A stretch of 6,269 nucleotides of DNA from contig JANJWE010000144.1 in NCBI GenBank assembly GCA_024709705.1, forward strand, positions 1-6,269. The letters are read 5' to 3'. Positions 1 to 4,032 of the stretch are shown piece after piece. This DNA comes from Flavobacterium sp. (lineage in GTDB: Bacteria > Bacteroidota > Bacteroidia > Flavobacteriales > Flavobacteriaceae). The stretch's first letter is position 1. Each line of letters opens with the position of its first letter. The notes beneath the pieces were generated by a model, which saw nothing but the letters and a program-made list of their open reading frames with translations, searched no databases and was not told the DNA's origin. The translations under genes were made by a program, and so were the position numbers.

Positions 1-1
1 T

Positions 2-607
2 AACAACAACCCCAAAGAATTAAAAAACACCACATCTGTTGGAATTGGTATTGCCTACGAAATAAGTCCTAAACTGAAAATCAGATCCGGATTGCATCAA
101 ATCAATTTTGATTATTTAACCAATAATGTAGCTTTTTACCCTGGTTTAGATTCCCGATTAATGTCTACCGTAAACTACAATACTCAAGGAGCTACCATTA
201 TAGTGCAAGATGCAGTGGCCAATTTTTCCAGCATTAATACCACCTTAGAAGGTTCACTAGAGCAACGTATTGGCTATTTAGAAGTGCCGTTGGAAATTTC
301 ATACCAACTTTTAGATAAAAAATTTGGGATTCAAGTTATTAGCGGATTGAGTACCTTAATTCTTCAAAACAATGAGATTTTAGTAATTTCTGATGGGTTT
401 TCAGCAGCTTTGGGTAAAGCCAACAATCTCAACACAGTACATTTCACCTCAAATTTAGGTTTAGGAATGCACTATCAATTCAACCGTTCATTTAGAGCTA
501 CTTTTGAACCCACTTTAAAATATCAAATCAATCCATTTAGTCGAAATGACGGTGGTTTCCGACCTTATTTCATCGGACTATACTCTGGAATAAGTTATCG
601 CTTTTAA
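2..607 (+). CDS. Outer-membrane beta-barrel protein, C-terminal part (5' end outside window)
   Basis: The reading frame is open from the left edge to the TAA at 605-607, giving 201 visible residues; the true start lies upstream. The TTG at 92 is only an internal Leu codon, because the frame continues to its left with beta-strand-like sequence (VGIGIAYEISPKLKIRSGL). The protein shows alternating hydrophobic/polar strands (YLEVPLEISYQL, FGIQVISGLSTLIL, NLGLGMHYQF, ATFEPTLKYQI). It ends in GLYSGISYRF, with the terminal Phe expected for BAM-dependent insertion in the outer membrane. The pattern 'Q.IGYLEVPLEISY.....FG', then 'FEPTLKY', then 'RPYFIGLYSGISYRF' resembles barrel proteins that in Bacteroidetes often follow an ECF sigma-factor gene. 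That neighbour is outside the window, so the context is inference. Function is unknown. Two hairpins lie directly downstream. Confidence 0.85.
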   Translation, partial: NNNPKELKNTTSVGIGIAYEISPKLKIRSGLHQINFDYLTNNVAFYPGLDSRLMSTVNYNTQGATIIVQDAVANFSSINTTLEGSLEQRIGYLEVPLEISYQLLDKKFGIQVISGLSTLILQNNEILVISDGFSAALGKANNLNTVHFTSNLGLGMHYQFNRSFRATFEPTLKYQINPFSRNDGGFRPYFIGLYSGISYRF

Positions 608-623
608 AACTTTAGTTAAGTTT

Positions 624-649
624 GTTATTGTTACGCCATTAACAATAAC
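624..649 (+). repeat. Perfect inverted repeat (10-bp stem) after the barrel gene
   Basis: GTTATTGTTA (624-633) and TAACAATAAC (640-649) are perfect reverse complements around the 6-nt loop CGCCAT. The stem is AT-rich and has no T-tract of its own. It starts 16 nt after the stop codon and lies immediately before the main terminator. It could stabilise the mRNA 3' end or act as an upstream auxiliary to the terminator. Confidence 0.5.
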
Positions 650-652
650 GTT

Positions 653-683
653 AAAAAAAGAGCACTCAATAGTGCTCTTTTTT
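653..683 (+). terminator. Rho-independent terminator of the barrel gene
   Basis: A 13-bp uninterrupted stem (AAAAAAGAGCACT pairing with AGTGCTCTTTTTT) closes a CAAT tetraloop and ends in a T run at 678-683. The A-tract upstream makes it partly symmetrical, but no minus-strand gene ends here. It therefore serves the barrel gene and insulates the lipoprotein gene that starts at 709. Confidence 0.88.
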
Positions 684-708
684 GTATCTTTAATCCAAAT
701 CTCATCCT

Positions 709-1209
709 ATGAAAAAAGTCATTCTCTTTGGATTCGTTTTATTGTTTTTTTCATGCAAATCCACTTCAGATCAAGAAATAAAAAACATAGACCATGCTAT
801 AAATCAATGGCACAAAGCTGCTGCCGAAGCTGATTTTGACACTTATTTTAATCTCATGACAGACGATGCCATTTTTATTGGTACAGACGCTGGTGAAAAT
901 TGGAACAAAAAAGAGTTTGAAATCTATTCAAAACCTCATTTTGACAAAGGAAAAGCTTGGACATTTCATTCATTGGAAAGAAATGTTTATACCCATGAAA
1001 ACCAAAAAATAGCATGGTTTGATGAACTACTTGATACTTCATTTAAGATTTGTAGGGGCTCCGGGGTTTTGGAAAAGGTAAACGGAACTTGGAAAATAAA
1101 ACACTATGTCCTTTCAATGACCATTCCCAATGAAAAAGCAAAAGACGTTGTGACTACCAAAGATTCTCTTGAGAGTATCTTCATTCAAAAATTAAAATCA
1201 AAAAAATAA
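709..1209 (+). CDS. NTF2-like / SnoaL-like domain lipoprotein
   Basis: A 166-residue protein with a lipoprotein signal peptide (MKKVILFGFVLLFFSC). Cys16 would be the lipidated residue after the lipobox F-F-S, so it should be exported and membrane-anchored. Residues ~24-138 match the SnoaL_3/DUF4440-type NTF2 fold: an N-terminal helix (IDHAINQWHKAAAEADFDTYFNLM), then 'DDAIFIGTDAGENW', and a strand pair ending in 'GSGVLEKVNGTWKIKHYVLS', where the W-K-I-x-H-Y-x-L-S ending is characteristic. The family is a cone-shaped scaffold used as enzymes or small-ligand binders; no catalytic set can be assigned, so the substrate is unknown. The tail (142-166) is Lys-rich. Cys18-Ser-Thr after the lipidated Cys is not acidic, so there is no clear surface-export signal. 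A degenerate -7 box (TATCTTTA, 685-692) lies 16 nt before the ATG. No terminator is visible between this gene and the next one 67 nt downstream. Confidence 0.82.
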   Translation: MKKVILFGFVLLFFSCKSTSDQEIKNIDHAINQWHKAAAEADFDTYFNLMTDDAIFIGTDAGENWNKKEFEIYSKPHFDKGKAWTFHSLERNVYTHENQKIAWFDELLDTSFKICRGSGVLEKVNGTWKIKHYVLSMTIPNEKAKDVVTTKDSLESIFIQKLKSKK

Positions 1210-1245
1210 TACGTTACTAAAACCACTCCATCTATTTTCTCGTAT

Positions 1246-1274
1246 CTAAGAAGAACAAACTCAAAAATTCTTAG
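1246..1274 (+). repeat. Short inverted repeat ending just before the start codon at 1277
   Basis: CTAAGAA (1246-1252) and TTCTTAG (1268-1274) are perfect complements separated by 15 nt, and the right arm ends 2 nt before the ATG. A hairpin here would mask the initiation region; as DNA it could be an operator. The stem is only 7 bp and AT-rich, so chance is quite possible. Confidence 0.25.
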
Positions 1275-1276
1275 TT

Positions 1277-1714
1277 ATGAAAATCAATAGAAAGGTTAAA
1301 ATGCTCTTGGGTACATTCTGCGGAATTGTTCTCTTTCTTTTTATCGTTTTGGTTGTACACATTGCTACCGTTGAGCCGGTTGAAATTGATAATGCAACCC
1401 TTCAAATTAGTCGTATAGATTTTGAAACCCCTTTAGACTCTGTAGAAACTATAGAAGTTCATCGCAATCTAAAATCGATAAACGGTGTAAAAAATATTAA
1501 AATTTTCTCCGAAAAAGGAATCGTTGTTTACTTTCACGACAATCGTGTGGTGAATGCAGAACACGTTTTCAATCAATTTTCTTCACTAGGAAACTACAAA
1601 GCTAAACCGTTTATAGTATCTCAGGAAATAGCTTCTAAAAAAGTTTGTCCAGCTATGAATACCAATAGCTTTGGATACAAATTTTCACGTGGAATTCAAA
1701 GAATCTTTAATTAA
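1277..1714 (+). CDS. Small membrane-anchored protein with HMA-like domain lacking CxxC; function unknown
   Basis: A 145-residue protein. Residues ~9-31 form one strongly hydrophobic helix (MLLGTFCGIVLFLFIVLVVHIA) after a basic N terminus (KINRKVK), so the rest probably faces the periplasm. Residues ~42-117 read as beta-alpha-beta-beta-alpha-beta. The segment 'IEVHRNLKSINGVKNIKIF', then 'GIVVYFHDNRVVNAEHVFNQF', then 'GNYKAKPF' follows the heavy-metal-associated (HMA) domain, including the 'l..i.GV' turn after helix 1. The metal-binding MxCxxC loop is absent: the matching stretch is about IDFETPLDS. The only soluble-side Cys is Cys124, in a CPAM motif near the C terminus, which could be a metal or haem ligand or a disulfide partner. 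The next gene (a globin-like lipoprotein) starts 17 nt after the stop, so the two are probably co-transcribed. The fold is inferred by eye from the sequence pattern; the function is not recognised. Confidence 0.75.
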   Translation: MKINRKVKMLLGTFCGIVLFLFIVLVVHIATVEPVEIDNATLQISRIDFETPLDSVETIEVHRNLKSINGVKNIKIFSEKGIVVYFHDNRVVNAEHVFNQFSSLGNYKAKPFIVSQEIASKKVCPAMNTNSFGYKFSRGIQRIFN

Positions 1715-1731
1715 TCTAAAATAAATCAGTT

Positions 1732-2313
1732 ATGAAAAATGCAACCAAATTATCTGTTTTCCTGTTGTGCTTATCTGCAGGATTCACCTTTTACTCGTGT
1801 AGTGATGACGACAAAACAACTCCAACAGAACTATCTCTTTATGAAAAACTTGGAGGATTTAACAAAGTTCAAGACCCTAATAATCCAAGTCAAATGATTG
1901 AACAAGGTAGACTGTCTTACCGTTCTGTTGTTGATAGTACAATTACGCTAATTGTAGCAGACATTGTGGCTGGTTCTGATGGAAATCTTGGGGCCCACTT
2001 TGCACCTGTAGTTGCCGAAGTATCCAGTGGAAACGCAACAAATGTTGCGGTTTTAAGTAAAAATCTCACCGATTTTTTCTCTGCTAATACGGGTGGAGGT
2101 GCCACCAATACATATTCCGGTTTGGGAATGGTTGCCGCTCATGATCCGGCTCAAAATCCGAGAATGGGTGCAAGAGCAAACAATGCCGATTATGACAAAT
2201 TTATAGGCTATGTTGGGGCTGCAGCCGGACTTAATGGTGTTACAGACCCTGAATTGATAGGAGAAGTTGTTACGGTATTAGAATCATTAAGAGCCCCTAT
2301 TGTACAAGAATAA
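1732..2313 (+). CDS. Group 1 truncated haemoglobin-like lipoprotein
   Basis: A 193-residue protein. The signal peptide (residues 1-22) ends in a lipobox F-Y-S with Cys23 lipidated. It is followed by SDDDK, an acidic +2 to +5 stretch like the signal that sends lipoproteins to the cell surface in Flavobacterium and Capnocytophaga. Residues 35-191 align with group 1 truncated globins: SLYEKLGG (35-42) at helix A, SVVDSTITLIVAD (65-77) at helix B, HF (89-90), LSKNLTDFF (108-116) at helix E, a Gly-rich turn (121-123), 'YSGLGMVAAH' with His137 as the likely proximal F8 haem ligand, and 'NGVTDPELIGEVVTVLESLR' at helices G/H. Compared with mycobacterial trHbN, the B10 Tyr is Ile71, E7 is Leu108 and the E11 Gln is Leu112. 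There are insertions after GG (~43-62), in the CD region and after His137. Known truncated globins are mostly cytosolic and bind O2 or NO; an exported role in gas sensing, haem handling or electron transfer is inference. A terminator follows. Confidence 0.8.
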   Translation: MKNATKLSVFLLCLSAGFTFYSCSDDDKTTPTELSLYEKLGGFNKVQDPNNPSQMIEQGRLSYRSVVDSTITLIVADIVAGSDGNLGAHFAPVVAEVSSGNATNVAVLSKNLTDFFSANTGGGATNTYSGLGMVAAHDPAQNPRMGARANNADYDKFIGYVGAAAGLNGVTDPELIGEVVTVLESLRAPIVQE

Positions 2314-2334
2314 ATACTAAAAGCAATTCTAAAA

Positions 2335-2380
2335 AATGAAAAAGCCCCGAAAAGTATAGAACGTTTCGGGGCTTTTTTTT
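2335..2380. terminator. Bidirectional intrinsic terminator between convergent genes
   Basis: AAAGCCCCGAAA (2341-2352) pairs with TTTCGGGGCTTT (2364-2375) around an 11-nt loop, giving a GC-rich core of CCCCG/CGGGG. On the plus strand the stem runs into a T tract (2373-2380). On the minus strand the complementary A-rich stretch at about 2331-2343 supplies a T tract. It sits in the 65-bp gap between the globin-like gene and the threonine dehydrogenase gene, which converge here, so it can stop transcripts from both sides. The T tract reaches into the last codons of the minus-strand gene. Confidence 0.9.
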
Positions 2381-3317
2381 ATTTAAGGTTCTCCAACATT
2401 TCAACTGTCATAGAATCCATTTCATAGTGATGTTTCCAATTCCAATCCTTGCGAGCATGAGAGTCATCTATAGAACCCGGCCAACTGTCGGCAATTTTTT
2501 GACGAAAATCAGGATTATAGGTTATGGTAAAATCCGGAATGTGCTTTTGAATTTCTGCTGCAATTTCTTCAGGTGTAAAACTAATTCCGGCTAAATTATA
2601 GGAGGAACGAATTTTAATGTTTTCCGAAGGTGCCTGCATGATTTCTATAGTTGCTCTAATAGCGTCATCCATATACATCATCGGCAAACGTGTTGTCTCC
2701 GATAAGAAACATTCATATTTTTTGTCACTCAATGCTTTGTGGTAAATATCTACCGCATAATCTGTTGTACCTCCTCCCGGAGGTGTTGACCAACTTATTA
2801 ATCCCGGATATCGAACACTTCTTACATCTACACCAAAAATGTTGTGATAATATTCACACCATCTTTCACCCGATTGTTTTGAAATACCATAAACCGTGGT
2901 GGGTTCCATAATTGTATATTGTGGCGTATTTTCTCTTGGCGTAGTAGGGCCAAAAACGGCAATACTTGAAGGCCAAAATATTTTTTTAATTTTTCCGGCT
3001 TTGGCCAAATTCAACACATGAAAAAGAGAATTCATATTCAAATCCCATGCAAAGGCCGGATTCTTTTCGGCAGTTGCCGATAATAAAGCTGCCATCAAAT
3101 AAACTTCCTCTACTTGATATTGTTCAATAATGTGTTCAATTTGATTAAAATCTAAGGCATTAAGTACTTCAAAAATACCTTCGTTTACCACATCATTGTT
3201 TAGTTTTCTAATGTCTGAAGCAATTACATTCTCTACGCCATACATTTTGCGTAACTGATGGGTCAATTCTGTACCTATTTGTCCACAGGCACCAATAATT
3301 AAAATCTTTGTATTCAT
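2379..3317 (-). CDS. tdh: L-threonine 3-dehydrogenase, SDR (epimerase-like) type
   Basis: A 312-residue cytosolic NAD-dependent enzyme of the extended short-chain dehydrogenase family. It would oxidise L-threonine to 2-amino-3-oxobutyrate, which the ligase Kbl then splits to glycine and acetyl-CoA; kbl is not in the window. Visible features are the Rossmann motif GACGQIG (G9, G12, G15), Asp35 at the end of beta 2 for NAD ribose binding, 'MAALLSA' (75-81), WPSSIAVFGP (115-124) with the catalytic-region Ser117/118, and the YxxxK pair Tyr143/Lys147 in TTVYGISKQSGE. Further ones are 'RYPGLISW' (169-176), a Gly-rich loop PPGGGTTDY (179-187) and 'LPMMYMDDAIRA' (211-222). The combination matches the UDP-galactose-epimerase-like threonine dehydrogenases known from Flavobacterium and Cupriavidus, not the zinc MDR type of E. 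coli. Length is normal for the group. The ATG start has a TATATTTG -7 box 19 nt upstream. A related sugar epimerase is the main alternative. Confidence 0.88.
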   Translation of the reverse strand: MNTKILIIGACGQIGTELTHQLRKMYGVENVIASDIRKLNNDVVNEGIFEVLNALDFNQIEHIIEQYQVEEVYLMAALLSATAEKNPAFAWDLNMNSLFHVLNLAKAGKIKKIFWPSSIAVFGPTTPRENTPQYTIMEPTTVYGISKQSGERWCEYYHNIFGVDVRSVRYPGLISWSTPPGGGTTDYAVDIYHKALSDKKYECFLSETTRLPMMYMDDAIRATIEIMQAPSENIKIRSSYNLAGISFTPEEIAAEIQKHIPDFTITYNPDFRQKIADSWPGSIDDSHARKDWNWKHHYEMDSMTVEMLENLK

Positions 3318-3336
3318 GTGTTGTATTTTGATGGTA

Positions 3337-3344
3337 CAAATATA
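3337..3344 (-). promoter_or_regulatory. -7 promoter box for the threonine dehydrogenase gene
   Basis: Read on the minus strand this is TATATTTG, an exact match to the Bacteroidetes -7 consensus TAnnTTTG. It ends 19 nt before the ATG, implying a short leader of roughly a dozen bases. I see no convincing TTTG -33 element at the expected distance, so the call rests on the -7 box and its position. Confidence 0.55.
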
Positions 3345-3411
3345 ACGTTTTCGTATCTGTACTGTAAGTAGATTTTTGGAAAGCTTTAACGCAATAAAGC
3401 AAGATTCAAAT

Positions 3412-3419
3412 TACCTTTG
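3412..3419 (+). promoter_or_regulatory. -7 promoter box for the lipoprotein-mfd operon
   Basis: TACCTTTG is an exact match to TAnnTTTG and lies 25 nt before the ATG at 3445. It is divergent from the box at 3337-3344, with about 67 bp between them. The -33 element is weak (a TTTA at about 3385). This would drive the lipoprotein gene and, by read-through transcription, mfd. The position also argues against a start at the upstream in-frame TTG (3376), which would precede the promoter. Confidence 0.55.
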
Positions 3420-3444
3420 TATTTTTACAACTAAATTTCAGCTC

Positions 3445-4032
3445 ATGAAAAGACATCTCATTTTTCTTTTTATTGGTTTCTTTTGTTTCGTTTCTTGTGA
3501 AAATAACAACAAGGAACGATTGGTTCTTCAAGAAAAAGAAGAAGCTAAAAAAGAAATGGTATTTAAAAAAATTAGTGAATCTTGGCGGTTTAAAACCCTA
3601 CTAATTTCAAATGACGCTGAAATTCTTTTGAAAAATTGGGCTCAATGGCGTTTGTTTGTAAATGAATTAAACCAAAAACCTACCTATTCTTTAAGTGCTT
3701 TTCAAAAAAAATCTAAAACACTTACCAAAAAATCTCAAGAACTCTTAGAAAGTGTTCCTGCCGAATTTAGTGCTCCCGAATTCAAAAGTAGATTTCTTGT
3801 TCTTCAAACTAAGTTTCAATCTCTGGAGTTGTACTTAAACTTAAATACGATTCCACCTCAAAAAGTTATCGACTTAATCCAAGAAATTAACCTTCAATTG
3901 AACTCTATAGAATTACAAATTAACGAATGGGCGAGAAAAAAACAAATCCCTTTAGAGCAAGGTGAAGTCGACATGATTCGAATGTTAGACACTTCGAGAG
4001 CCGTTCGTGAAAAACCAAAAAATCTAGACTAG
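3445..4032 (+). CDS. Alpha-helical lipoprotein of unknown function, upstream of mfd
   Basis: A 195-residue protein starting at the ATG at 3445. The reading frame is open further upstream to a TTG at 3376, but that would put 23 extra residues before a clean lipoprotein signal and lie upstream of the -7 box. The signal peptide is MKRHLIFLFIGFFCFVSC with Cys18 lipidated, followed by ENNNKER. The mature part is strongly charged and predicted almost wholly helical: a Lys/Glu-rich first helix (23-48), 'LLKNWAQWRLFVNEL' (61-75), a Lys-rich helix (85-103), 'SRFLVLQTKFQSLELYLNL' (115-133), and a long amphipathic helix 'VIDLIQEINLQLNSIELQINEWARK' (141-165) with coiled-coil character. Two prolines break the last helices. 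It has no Cys other than the signal region and no enzyme motif. I do not recognise a named family; its role in the envelope is unknown. Its TAG stop abuts the next gene with no gap and in the same frame. Confidence 0.8.
   Translation: MKRHLIFLFIGFFCFVSCENNNKERLVLQEKEEAKKEMVFKKISESWRFKTLLISNDAEILLKNWAQWRLFVNELNQKPTYSLSAFQKKSKTLTKKSQELLESVPAEFSAPEFKSRFLVLQTKFQSLELYLNLNTIPPQKVIDLIQEINLQLNSIELQINEWARKKQIPLEQGEVDMIRMLDTSRAVREKPKNLD

Noticed and set aside
1917..2108. Minus-strand open frame inside the globin-like gene
   Set aside because: It lies wholly antisense to a well-supported lipoprotein globin, has no start context or family resemblance, and is a by-product of the coding frame.
2766..2781. 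Inverted repeat ACCTCC/GGAGGT, also resembling a strong Shine-Dalgarno on either strand
   Set aside because: It encodes the Pro-Pro-Gly-Gly-Gly loop of threonine dehydrogenase, so base choice is set by the protein; Bacteroidetes also rarely rely on Shine-Dalgarno sites.
2690..2911. Plus-strand open frame inside the threonine dehydrogenase gene
   Set aside because: It is antisense to conserved enzyme motifs, with His/Leu-rich sequence of no recognisable family.
3208..3402. Minus-strand open frame overlapping the start of tdh and the divergent promoter region
   Set aside because: It is an out-of-frame shadow of tdh that crosses both promoter boxes and resembles no known protein.
3376..3444. 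Upstream TTG start extending the mfd-linked lipoprotein by 23 residues
   Set aside because: It would place polar residues before a clean lipoprotein signal peptide and begins upstream of the TACCTTTG promoter box; ATG 3445 is better.
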